DNA of 8,729 nucleotides from CANJBX01 sp041487815 (lineage in GTDB: Bacteria > Pseudomonadota > Alphaproteobacteria > Rhizobiales > Xanthobacteraceae), in the NCBI GenBank assembly GCA_041487815.1, contig JBGPOB010000148.1, positions 1 to 8,729 on the forward strand, in the 5' to 3' direction. This document shows, piece after piece, positions 1 to 5,718 of this stretch (the stretch's first letter is position 1; each line of letters begins with the position of its first letter). The notes beneath the pieces were generated by a model. That model saw only the letters and a program-made list of their open reading frames with translations. It did no database searches and was not told the DNA's origin. A program made the position numbers and the translations under genes.

Positions 1-251
1 CCGAGGCCGGCGGCGACCAGGAGCGCGATGGCCAGCAGCGCAAACCCGGCGCGCCACCACAGTCGCGGCGCGCCTCTTGCCGCGGCGAGCGCGACGACGA
101 GCGCCAGCGGAATGGCGATGTAGTGGGGAACGCGCTGATCGAGGCAGAGCGGGCACGGCGCCAGCCCGATCACGTACTGAAAGAAATAGGCGCCGAGAAT
201 CGCGGCCGCGCTTGCGAGCGCGATGACGATCGCTGCCGGGGCGGGGCGCAT
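1..251 (-). CDS. dsbB: DsbB-like disulfide bond formation protein, N-terminal part (runs off left edge)
   Basis: Reading leftwards from the ATG at 251-249, the frame is open to the window edge and gives 83 residues, so the C-terminus is missing. A hydrophobic segment covers about residues 5-30. It is followed by CPLC (residues 33-36), the quinone-side redox cysteine pair of DsbB, and then by DQR and HY in the usual DsbB spacing. Two more hydrophobic segments lie at about 43-58 and 66-83. In the DsbB family this inner-membrane protein reoxidises the periplasmic thiol oxidase DsbA and passes electrons to ubiquinone; the second, periplasmic cysteine pair would lie beyond the edge. It is co-directional with the tRNA-Leu 80 bases upstream. 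No convincing Shine-Dalgarno sequence is visible, so the start rests on the hydrophobic N-terminus. The identification is firm from CPLC and topology; the exact subfamily is not. Confidence 0.85.
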   Translation of the reverse strand, partial: MRPAPAAIVIALASAAAILGAYFFQYVIGLAPCPLCLDQRVPHYIAIPLALVVALAAARGAPRLWWRAGFALLAIALLVAAGL

Positions 252-331
252 GCGCAACCTTACCGTCTTTTGAAATGAAGTTCGCGCAATCGAAGTCGGC
301 GGCGAAGCTATCCGAAGCCGAAGGCGTAGGA

Positions 332-418
332 TGGTGCCCCTAGCCGGACTCGAACCAGCACGAACTTGCGTCCACCTGATTTTGAGTCAGGCGCGTCTAC
401 CAATTCCGCCATAGGGGC
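332..418 (-). tRNA. tRNA-Leu (anticodon CAA)
   Basis: On the minus strand the 7-bp acceptor stem GCCCCTA (418-412) pairs with TAGGGGC (342-336). It is followed by discriminator A (335) and an encoded CCA (334-332). The anticodon stem CCTGA/TCAGG (391-387 with 379-375) encloses the loop CTCAAAA, giving anticodon CAA at 384-382. The D arm has GGCGGAATTGGTAGAC. A class II long variable arm follows the anticodon stem, and the T arm contains GGTTCGAGTCC. The length is 87 bases including CCA, as expected for leucine tRNAs. It reads UUG codons. The 5' neighbour is the LLM gene ending at 476, and the 3' neighbour is dsbB. Confidence 0.97.
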
Positions 419-475
419 ACGCGCGCAAATATAGCCGCGCGCAACGCGGGGTCAATCTCGGATCGTTTGCGCGGA

Positions 476-1585
476 TCACGCCGCCGCGGCGGCCTCGTGC
501 GCGCGCAGCGCCGGCATCACTTCCTCGACCAGCCTTGTGAGCGACTCGCGCTCCCAGGCGGCGTTGGGTCCGGCCCAGTCGACCGCCGTCAGCAGCAGCG
601 TTCCGAACGGTCCGGTCTCGCGCCGCAGCTTGATCAGCTCGGCGAGGATCGTCTTGGGCGAGCCGAACATCAGCCGCTGGTCGATGAATGTGTCGACGGT
701 AACCTCGTCGTCGCGCATGTCGGGGCGCGACTTCAGGATGCCGAGCCGGCCGAGCTGGGTATAGACCTTGTGCATGTGGCCGAAGAAATGCCGGTAGCCG
801 CTTTCCGCGCTGTAGACGCGCGCGCGCGCTTCCTCGTCGCTCGCCGCCACGAACACCGAGCGGCCCACGCGCCATTTGCCGGGATCGGCGACGCGGCCGG
901 CTTCCTGGCAGCCTTCGCGAAATAGCCGCCAATGATTGGCGACGCCCTCGACGCCGATGAGCTGGCTCGTGATCACGCCCCAGCCCTTGGCTCCGGCGAC
1001 CTTGACCGAGGGCGAATCCGGCGACGAGGAGGGAATCACGATCGGCGGGCCGCCCTTGCGGTAGGGCTTCGGCAGCCAGCCGAAGCCAAGCCCCGGATTG
1101 AACTGATCGGTGATGTGGGTCTTCCAATATTTGCCGTTGAGGTCGTAGGGCGGCTCGCTCGCCCAGATTTTTTCGATCATCTCGATGGAGTCGACAAGAA
1201 TCCGGCCGCGCTCGCGCTGGTCCATCGACACGCCCATCATCTCGTTGTCGGTGGGCGTCGAGCCCGAGCCGATGCCGAGGATGAAGCGGCCCTTGCTCAT
1301 GTGATCGAACTGCGCGGCTTCCGCGGCAATGAAGGCGGGATGGCGCAGCGGCGCGTTGATGACGCCGGTGCCGAAAATCAGCCGCTCGGTTTTCGAAAGA
1401 AGGCTGGCGGCGAACATCAAAGGCGACGGATAGGGCTCGGTCGCGGCGGTGAAATGCTCGCCGATGAACAATTCGTCGAACCCGAGCTTTTCCAAGAGCA
1501 GCGCCTTTTCGGTGTCTTCGGCGAGATAGGCGTGCAGCGGCCGGCCCTGCGGGTGCAGCGGCATCATGAACATTCCCAGGCGCAC
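476..1585 (-). CDS. LLM class (luciferase-like) flavin-dependent monooxygenase
   Basis: A 369-residue protein of the bacterial luciferase-like fold, a TIM barrel using reduced flavin (FMNH2, or F420 in some members) and oxygen. Visible family marks are the N-terminal strand RLGMFMMPLHPQG (2-14), GFDELFIGEHF (35-45), FGTGV (71-75), the long helix AAEAAQFDHMSKGR (87-100) with FILGIGSGS (101-109), and the C-terminal GSPKTILAEL. The length is typical (about 340-400). I chose the GTG start at 1585-1583 because GGAGG lies five bases upstream (1595-1591) and family members usually begin at this strand; a longer in-frame ATG at 1642 would add 19 unconserved residues. It resembles the limonene monooxygenase-like branch more than the second LLM protein at 3837. 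No flavin reductase is adjacent, so reduced flavin must come from elsewhere. It ends 57 bases before the co-directional tRNA-Leu. Substrate unknown. Confidence 0.92.
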   Translation of the reverse strand: MRLGMFMMPLHPQGRPLHAYLAEDTEKALLLEKLGFDELFIGEHFTAATEPYPSPLMFAASLLSKTERLIFGTGVINAPLRHPAFIAAEAAQFDHMSKGRFILGIGSGSTPTDNEMMGVSMDQRERGRILVDSIEMIEKIWASEPPYDLNGKYWKTHITDQFNPGLGFGWLPKPYRKGGPPIVIPSSSPDSPSVKVAGAKGWGVITSQLIGVEGVANHWRLFREGCQEAGRVADPGKWRVGRSVFVAASDEEARARVYSAESGYRHFFGHMHKVYTQLGRLGILKSRPDMRDDEVTVDTFIDQRLMFGSPKTILAELIKLRRETGPFGTLLLTAVDWAGPNAAWERESLTRLVEEVMPALRAHEAAAAA

Positions 1586-1998
1586 GAATTCCTCCGTCGT
1601 TTGCGGCCGCCATGCGGGCGACCTGCGGGCATTTTGCGGCATGGGGTGGATGGCGGCAAGCGCGCGCGGCGGGGATGGCGCCGAGCGGGGTTAGCGCGGG
1701 GCCGTCATGCGCGCGAGGCAAGGAATGCGCCGGGCCGTCATGCGGCGTATCGACGTCGGCCACGACCGCGAGCGGCATGTCATCGAGCACGCGTAGCGAG
1801 CGTAGGGTGGGCATCGGCAAGCGCCGATGCCCACGCGCATTCATCAAACGAGTTCAAAAGCACGCAGGCATCCTGCACATGCCCACTCTGCGATTGCTGC
1901 GAATGCGTCGGCGATGAGATCGAGTGCGTCACCTTATCAACGCGGATGAAGTTTTCGGAACGTGCAGACAATGCAGACAATATTGTGCCAGGCGTCCC
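1586..1998. other. Gene-free stretch between LLM gene and antitoxin gene
   Basis: I see no credible gene in these 413 bases. Open frames across it have no family resemblance and overlap real genes in shadow frames. It should hold the promoter of the LLM gene (minus strand, near 1600-1700), but no clear -35/-10 pair is visible. It contains a 13-bp direct repeat GGGCCGTCATGCG at 1699-1711 and 1732-1744, a perfect 12-bp hairpin at 1807-1834, and a tandem 9-bp duplication TGCAGACAA at 1963-1971 and 1972-1980, just past the antitoxin stop. Confidence 0.6.
1807..1834. repeat. Perfect 12-bp hairpin, REP-like dispersed palindrome
   Basis: GTGGGCATCGGC (1807-1818) is followed by loop AAGC and by GCCGATGCCCAC (1823-1834), a perfect 12-bp stem with a 4-base loop. 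The flank reads GTAGGGTGGGC. From memory, GTAGGGTGGGC-type palindromes are scattered through Bradyrhizobium-group genomes, so I read this as a dispersed intergenic repeat, not a terminator: no T-run follows on either strand. Confidence 0.7.
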
Positions 1999-2322
1999 TC
2001 ACGCTGCCACATCGATGCGGGCTGGCGATCGTCCCCTGGACGGGCTGACAACGATGCGAACCTGCTGACCGAGCACGGTGAGCGCTTGCATCAGGCGCTC
2101 AAGCGAAACGCCGCGGAGCTTGTAGTTCCTGATCGCCGAAATCTTCGGCTGCGGCATGCCGAGTATTTTCGCGGCGCGGGCCTGCGTCAGTTTCTGCGCA
2201 TCAAGGATCGCATTCAGTTTCATCGCCAGCATCGCCTTGGCGGACAGGTCCTCGGCATCATCGAAGCCAAGGTCGGCCAGCACATTGTCGCTCCCGCGTC
2301 GACGCTGCTTCCGTGCCATCAT
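1999..2322 (-). CDS. XRE-family (HigA-like) antitoxin / transcriptional regulator
   Basis: A 107-residue protein with a helix-turn-helix of the Cro/C1 type. The core is at about residues 34-80: MKLNAILDAQKLTQARAAKILG, then the recognition helix MPQPKISAIRN and the following helix VSLERLMQALTVLG. The C-terminal strand QVRIVVSP is typical of XRE antitoxins that pair with Gp49/HigB-like toxins (HTH_37 type). The start is placed at ATG 2322-2320, overlapping the toxin stop in a TGATG junction; ATG 2319 and TTG 2325 are alternatives, with AGGGA just upstream. In such operons the antitoxin blocks the toxin RNase and, alone or with the toxin, represses the operon promoter. The toxin partner here is frameshifted, so this may now be an orphan antitoxin or regulator. 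It appears intact. Confidence 0.88.
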   Translation of the reverse strand: MMARKQRRRGSDNVLADLGFDDAEDLSAKAMLAMKLNAILDAQKLTQARAAKILGMPQPKISAIRNYKLRGVSLERLMQALTVLGQQVRIVVSPSRGRSPARIDVAA

Positions 2323-2691
2323 CAATCCCTTTCGTTCCGGTAGCGCTCCAAAACGGCTTTCAACCGGGTCTCGACCAGATCGACGTCCCCACGCGGCGTC
2401 TTGATCCCCGATTTCGATTTTTTCTGGAATGCATGCAGCACATGCACCCGTCCGGCGATCCGCACCACATAGACCGCGCGATAGGCATCGCCCCGATGGT
2501 CCTCGATCAACTCATAGATACCCGACCCAAGGCCCTTCCACGGTTTCGCAGATGGCGGCGTCCCGCCAAGCTGCACGACGAAGAGGGCGACGCCCATGTC
2601 CTTCTGAACGGGCTCCGGGAATTGCTTGAAGTCTCGCTTCGCGGAGCCTTCCCAGAACAGACGGTCGACGCGCCGTCTTGCCCTCGGTCAT
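2322..2691 (-). pseudogene. RelE/HigB-type (Gp49-like) toxin, broken by a single-base frameshift
   Basis: The intact open part (2322-2597, 91 residues from ATG 2597) reads as the body of a Gp49/HigB-like mRNA interferase: LGSGIYELIEDH, YRAVYVVRIAG, VHVLHAFQKKSKSG. It lacks the usual N-terminal 30 or so residues. These are present upstream but out of phase. From ATG 2691 the frame gives MTEGKTARRP; then one extra T (plus-strand A at 2661) shifts into LFWEGSAKRDFKQFPEPVQKD, which runs directly into the 91-residue body. Removing that base restores a 122-residue protein of normal family length. No ATG, GTG or TTG lies in the shifted frame between the upstream stop (2690-2688) and 2597. The product is probably inactive, since the missing segment forms the first strand and helix of the RelE fold. 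A sequencing error is the main alternative. It overlaps the antitoxin gene at 2322. Confidence 0.85.
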
Positions 2692-2747
2692 GTTGAGCCT
2701 GCGAGCATCGCTGCAAACAGAATGGCACGCGTCGAAGGCAACGGTGA

Positions 2748-2775
2748 ATTATATCTATTTAGATATTAAATTCAA
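2748..2775 (-). promoter_or_regulatory. Sigma-70-like promoter of the toxin-antitoxin operon
   Basis: On the minus strand a -35 box TTGAAT (2775-2770) is followed by a 16-bp spacer and a perfect -10 box TATAAT (2753-2748). Transcription would start near 2741-2742, leaving about 50 bases before the toxin ATG at 2691. An operator-like palindrome fills the spacer. The assignment is from consensus match only. Confidence 0.65.
2751..2766. promoter_or_regulatory. Candidate operator palindrome in the TA promoter
   Basis: ATATCTA (2751-2757), two Ts, then TAGATAT (2760-2766) form a perfect 7-bp inverted repeat. Outer arms GAATT (2746-2750) and AATTC (2769-2773) extend the symmetry, with a 2-base offset. 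It overlaps the -10 box and fills most of the spacer of the minus-strand promoter, the usual place for autorepression by an antitoxin with a helix-turn-helix. Binding is inferred, not shown. Confidence 0.6.
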
Positions 2776-2823
2776 GGTCGCCAGATTCGATATTTTCAAT
2801 GCCGATGCATTATCCGGCAAGCG

Positions 2824-2856
2824 TAGCCCGGATTGCGCTTCGCTCCATCCGGGCTA
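2824..2856. repeat. Stem-loop repeat, copy 1
   Basis: TAGCCCGGAT (2824-2833) pairs perfectly with ATCCGGGCTA (2847-2856) around a 13-base loop containing GCTTCGCTCC. A second copy starts 47 bases further on. The motif resembles the TAGCCCGGAT / GCGAAGCG palindromic repeats I recall from rhizobial intergenic regions. No T-run follows, so it is unlikely to be an intrinsic terminator. Confidence 0.75.
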
Positions 2857-2870
2857 GTTGCTGAAAAGTC

Positions 2871-2903
2871 TATCCCGGATTTCGCTTCGCTCCATCCGGG
2901 CTA
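2871..2903. repeat. Stem-loop repeat, copy 2
   Basis: The same 33-base unit as the copy at 2824, with three base differences: TATCCCGGAT (2871-2880) pairs with ATCCGGGCTA (2894-2903) except for one mismatch, around the same 13-base loop containing GCTTCGCTCC. The two copies are in the same orientation. Confidence 0.75.
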
Positions 2904-2978
2904 CTTGCTACTGACGGTGGTCACCGCCATCCCGTCATGCAACGCTAGCACCGATGGCTGGACTGCGCGGAGGGGCTT

Positions 2979-3014
2979 TGACAGGCCTTGCCGCGTCTGA
3001 CAGGACAAGCCGCG
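2979..3014. repeat. Degenerate direct repeat upstream of the hydrolase-LLM operon
   Basis: TGACAGGCCTTGCCGCG (2979-2995) and TGACAGGACAAGCCGCG (2998-3014) match at 14 of 17 positions with a 19-bp period. They end 40 bases before the hydrolase ATG. A TTGACA at 2978-2983 overlaps the first copy, but no good -10 box follows at normal spacing. This could be an activator or repressor site for the operon; function is inferred. Confidence 0.4.
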
Positions 3015-3054
3015 CGGTGCACAAAACAATCGAGGGTTGACGGGAGCGGGACGC

Positions 3055-3840
3055 ATGAGCGACGCAAAGGAATCCTACGAGACCGTCGCCGGATGCAAGG
3101 TGCAGATGCTGCGCGGCGGCAAGGGCGCGCCGCTCTTGTTTCTGCACGGCGGCGGCGGCGCCGGCGTCTGGTTTCCGTTTTTTCAGAAGCTGGCCGACCG
3201 CTACGACGTCATCATGCCGGAACATCCCGGCTTTGGCCGCTCCGACACGCCGGAATGGCTCGACAACGTCGGCGACCTGGCGAATTTCTATCTCGATTTC
3301 ATCAAGCAGCTTGGGCTGCGCGACATCCATCTCGTCGGGCATTCGCTCGGCGGCTGGATCGCGGCGGATCTGGCGGTGCGCAACACCTCGGCGCTGCGTT
3401 CGCTGACCTTGATGGCGCCGGCGGGCATTCACGTCGCGGGCGTGCCCAAGGGCGACATTTTTCTCTGGACGCCGGAACAGCTCGTCCGCGGCCTCGTCGC
3501 CGACCCGGCGCTGGCCGAGATGATACTCAAAATGACGCCCGACGACGCCGAGCGCCAGCGCCAGATGAAAAACATGCTGATGCTCGCCAAGGTCGGCTGG
3601 CAGCCGCGGTTCTATAACCCCGACCTGCGCAAGTGGCTGCACCGCATCGACCGGCCGACGCTCATCGTGTGGGGCGACAGCGACATGGTCATCCCGTCGC
3701 CCTACGGCCCGGCCTACCGCGACCTGATCCCCGGATCGAAGCTTGCCGTCATCCAGAACTGCGGCCACCTGCCGCATATCGAAAAGACCGACGAGGTCCT
3801 CGCCGCGGTTACGAAATTCATCGAGGAGGCGAAGCGATGA
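3055..3840 (+). CDS. Alpha/beta hydrolase
   Basis: A 261-residue cytoplasmic alpha/beta-hydrolase with no signal peptide. Visible motifs are the oxyanion-hole HGGGG (31-35), PGFGRSD (58-64), the nucleophile elbow GHSLGG with Ser97, the acid in WGDSDMVIP (Asp210) and the base in NCGHLPH (His238). The order and spacing are normal for this fold, and the triad is complete. The start is ATG 3055, preceded by GGGAG eight bases upstream; a TTG at 3037 is a weaker alternative. The stop codon overlaps the start of the downstream LLM monooxygenase in ATGA, so the two are almost certainly one operon with coupled translation. The family covers C-C bond hydrolases, esterases, epoxide hydrolases and haloperoxidase-like proteins. 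The pairing with an oxygenase suggests ester or C-C cleavage of an oxygenated product (inference). Confidence 0.93.
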   Translation: MSDAKESYETVAGCKVQMLRGGKGAPLLFLHGGGGAGVWFPFFQKLADRYDVIMPEHPGFGRSDTPEWLDNVGDLANFYLDFIKQLGLRDIHLVGHSLGGWIAADLAVRNTSALRSLTLMAPAGIHVAGVPKGDIFLWTPEQLVRGLVADPALAEMILKMTPDDAERQRQMKNMLMLAKVGWQPRFYNPDLRKWLHRIDRPTLIVWGDSDMVIPSPYGPAYRDLIPGSKLAVIQNCGHLPHIEKTDEVLAAVTKFIEEAKR

Positions 3841-5027
3841 AGTTCTACATGATCCATCTGATGCCGTTCGCCGACCTCGATCTCGACTACGACAAGAAAT
3901 ACAATTCCGCCTGGGTCACGCTGCCGAATACCTATTACGACCCGCGGAAAGGCCCGGCGCTTTACAACCGCTATATCGACGAGCTGGTTTACGCGGACGA
4001 GCTCGGCTTCGACGGCATCTGCTGCAACGAGCATCACCAGAACGCCTACGGGTTGATGCCGATACCGGGCGTGATCGCCGGCGCGCTGGTGCGCGAGACC
4101 AAGCGCTGCCAGGTCGCCGTGCTCGGCCGCGCCTTGCCCTTGCTGTCCTATCCGCTGGCGGTCGCCGAAGAATACGCCATGCTCGACAACATCTCGAACG
4201 GCCGGCTGATCGCGGGCTTCGTGCGCGGCATCGGCGCCGAATATCATTCCACCGGCGTCAACCCGGCCGAATCGCACGGCCGTTTCATCGAGGCGCATGA
4301 CCTGATCCTGCAGGCGTGGACGCGGCCCGGACCGTTCGCCTTCGAGGGCAAGTACTTTCACGTCAACTACGTCAACACCTGGCCGCGCCCGGTGCAGCAG
4401 CCGCACCCGCCGATCTGGATTCCCTCGCAGGGATCGAGCGAGACCATCGCGTGGGCCGCGCATCCCTCGCGCAAGTACACCTATCTGCAGACCTTCAGCC
4501 CGATCGAGCAGCTCGCGCGCTTCATGAACCTGTACCGGCAGCAGGCGGAAAAATACGGCTACGAGGCGACCACGGAACAATTGGGCTGGGCGACGCCGAT
4601 CTATGTCAGCGATACCGACGAGGCGGCGATGCGCGAAGCGCGTCCGCACATCGAGGCGTTCTACAACAAGTTCCTGCGCATGCCGATCGAGATGCTGCTG
4701 CCGCCCGGCTACATCTCGCTCGCCTCGCTGGCCGCGGTCGGCAACAAGGCGCGCGCGGCAGCCGCCGGCCCGGCGGCGCAGAAGATCGAGGACCTGGCAA
4801 GCAAGGGCATGATCATCTGCGGCGGCCCCGACAGCGTCGCCCAGCAGCTCGAGCGCTACCAGCTTCAGGTCGGTTTCGGCAAGGTCATCGCCATGATGCA
4901 GTTCGGCACGCTGCCGCACGACCTCACCAAGCGGAGCATGGAATTGTTCGCGCGCAAGGTGATGCCGCGGCTGCGCAACGTCGGCGAAGCCGCGCCCGCG
5001 CGCGCCGGCGTTCACGCCGCGGTGTGA
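3837..5027 (+). CDS. LLM class (luciferase-like) flavin-dependent monooxygenase, second paralogue
   Basis: A 396-residue luciferase-like monooxygenase. Family marks are the N-terminal strand FYMIHLMPF (3-11), ELGFDGICCNEHH (55-67, NEHH being a common flavin/substrate-pocket motif of this class), the strand VAVLGRALPL (93-102), LDNISNGRLIAGFVRG (116-131), the PHPPIWIPSQGSSE strand-loop (189-202) and the C-terminal GGPDSVAQQLE (329-339). The start ATG 3837 overlaps the hydrolase stop (ATGA), with a strong AGGAGG (3824-3829) seven bases upstream, inside the hydrolase gene. It is clearly diverged from the LLM protein at 476-1585, so the two are not a recent duplication. It needs reduced flavin from a reductase not found here. 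The likely role is oxygenation of a ketone, aldehyde or aromatic compound whose product the coupled hydrolase would process; the substrate cannot be predicted. It ends 13 bases before a convergent gene. Confidence 0.94.
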   Translation: MKFYMIHLMPFADLDLDYDKKYNSAWVTLPNTYYDPRKGPALYNRYIDELVYADELGFDGICCNEHHQNAYGLMPIPGVIAGALVRETKRCQVAVLGRALPLLSYPLAVAEEYAMLDNISNGRLIAGFVRGIGAEYHSTGVNPAESHGRFIEAHDLILQAWTRPGPFAFEGKYFHVNYVNTWPRPVQQPHPPIWIPSQGSSETIAWAAHPSRKYTYLQTFSPIEQLARFMNLYRQQAEKYGYEATTEQLGWATPIYVSDTDEAAMREARPHIEAFYNKFLRMPIEMLLPPGYISLASLAAVGNKARAAAAGPAAQKIEDLASKGMIICGGPDSVAQQLERYQLQVGFGKVIAMMQFGTLPHDLTKRSMELFARKVMPRLRNVGEAAPARAGVHAAV

Positions 5028-5040
5028 GCGGCGCGCAGGG

Positions 5041-5619
5041 TTACTGGCACATCGCCTTGGTCACGACGTGCTCGACGGGGCATTCGCCGGGAGCCGGTTT
5101 GCGCCCGCCGAGGAACGCCTGCGCGGGGCAATTTTCGGCGGTTTCGTAGTCGACGCTGTTGCCGGTGTTGAAGCCCTTGGCCTTGCATATCGTCTCGGCG
5201 GCGAGGCGGCAATCCGGCGCGCCGTTGGGCGCGATGGCGCAGCGCTCCCGCCCGCTCACGACGCGCGTAGCGCCGAGCCGGCCGAGCGCGTCGGCGGTAT
5301 CCTTGGCGGCGGTGCCGGCCTTCGTGCCGACGCCGCCGACGCCGCGCCAGGCGGATTCCAGACCTTTGCCCATGCCGGAAACCGAATCATCGAACCAATG
5401 GCCGACGGCTTCGAGAAATCCGGGCTTGCGATCGGCGGCGGGAGCGTCCGGTGACGCAGCCGGCTGCGCGGCGGGCGCGGCAGGCGCGGCATTGGGCGTC
5501 GCGCCGCGATCCTGCGCCGAAACCACGCCCGCTATCGACAACCACAGGGCAACGCACAGCCCGACGCACGCCGCCCGGGTGGCGGCGCGCAATCGCGGTT
5601 GTCCCCTTGAATTCTTCAT
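5041..5619 (-). CDS. Exported six-cysteine protein of unknown function
   Basis: A 192-residue protein I do not recognise by family. Residues 1-35 are a signal peptide: a basic start (KNSRGQPRLR), a hydrophobic core (about 18-34) and a cleavage site after VSA. A low-complexity Ala/Pro stretch (39-62) follows, then a helix-like segment FLEAVGHWFDDSVSGMGKGLESAWRG (68-93, shown in part), and an Ala/Gly-rich linker. The C-terminal domain has six cysteines (127, 137, 145, 164, 180, 191), enough for three disulfides. It is probably a periplasmic protein folded with the Dsb system. The start ATG 5619 was chosen for the signal peptide; the ATG 5661 frame adds 14 residues ahead of it. The Shine-Dalgarno sequence is weak. 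It is convergent with the LLM gene and shares its direction with the dedA-like gene 99 bases upstream. Similar short exported proteins annotated as hypothetical are known in the Bradyrhizobium group (recollection, not checked). Confidence 0.8.
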   Translation of the reverse strand: MKNSRGQPRLRAATRAACVGLCVALWLSIAGVVSAQDRGATPNAAPAAPAAQPAASPDAPAADRKPGFLEAVGHWFDDSVSGMGKGLESAWRGVGGVGTKAGTAAKDTADALGRLGATRVVSGRERCAIAPNGAPDCRLAAETICKAKGFNTGNSVDYETAENCPAQAFLGGRKPAPGECPVEHVVTKAMCQ

Positions 5620-5718
5620 CGTCGTCTGCCGCCCGTAATAATCGCGGCGCAATTGCCGCACGGCGGAGCATACAAATTTTCGTCGATCGCTATGGCCAAA
5701 ATAAGGTGAACCCGACGG

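Larger units (their letters stand above)
2692..3054. other. Divergent intergenic region between the toxin-antitoxin and hydrolase-LLM operons
   Basis: 363 bases without a supportable gene. From left to right it holds the toxin-antitoxin promoter with an embedded palindrome (2746-2775), two tandem stem-loop repeats (2824-2903), and a degenerate 17-bp direct repeat with a 19-bp period (2979-3014), directly upstream of the hydrolase gene. The 2745-2800 part is strikingly AT-rich against the surrounding GC-rich DNA. Confidence 0.65.

Noticed and set aside
332..360. tRNA-Leu 3' end as an integration (att) site
   Set aside because: No second copy of the tRNA 3' end is visible in the window, no integrase is present, and dsbB, a core gene, lies on the 3' side.
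387..1847. A 486-residue minus-strand open frame covering the first LLM gene
   Set aside because: It overlaps the tRNA-Leu and is an arginine/alanine-rich shadow of the LLM gene in another frame, with no family motifs.
1963..1980. Tandem 9-bp duplication TGCAGACAA next to the antitoxin stop, as a target-site duplication
   Set aside because: The two copies are directly adjacent with nothing between them, so no inserted element is implied; it is probably a simple slippage duplication.
932..2068. A 378-residue plus-strand open frame
   Set aside because: It is antisense to the well-supported LLM gene, has low-complexity composition typical of GC-rich shadow frames, and has no recognisable domain.
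2978..3006. TTGACA as a -35 box for the hydrolase-LLM operon
   Set aside because: The hexamer at 16-18 bp spacing (around CAGGAC) bears no resemblance to a -10 box, so no promoter was called.
3714..5015. A 433-residue minus-strand open frame opposite the second LLM gene
   Set aside because: It is antisense to a gene with clear family motifs, a strong Shine-Dalgarno sequence and operon overlap; its own sequence shows no family.
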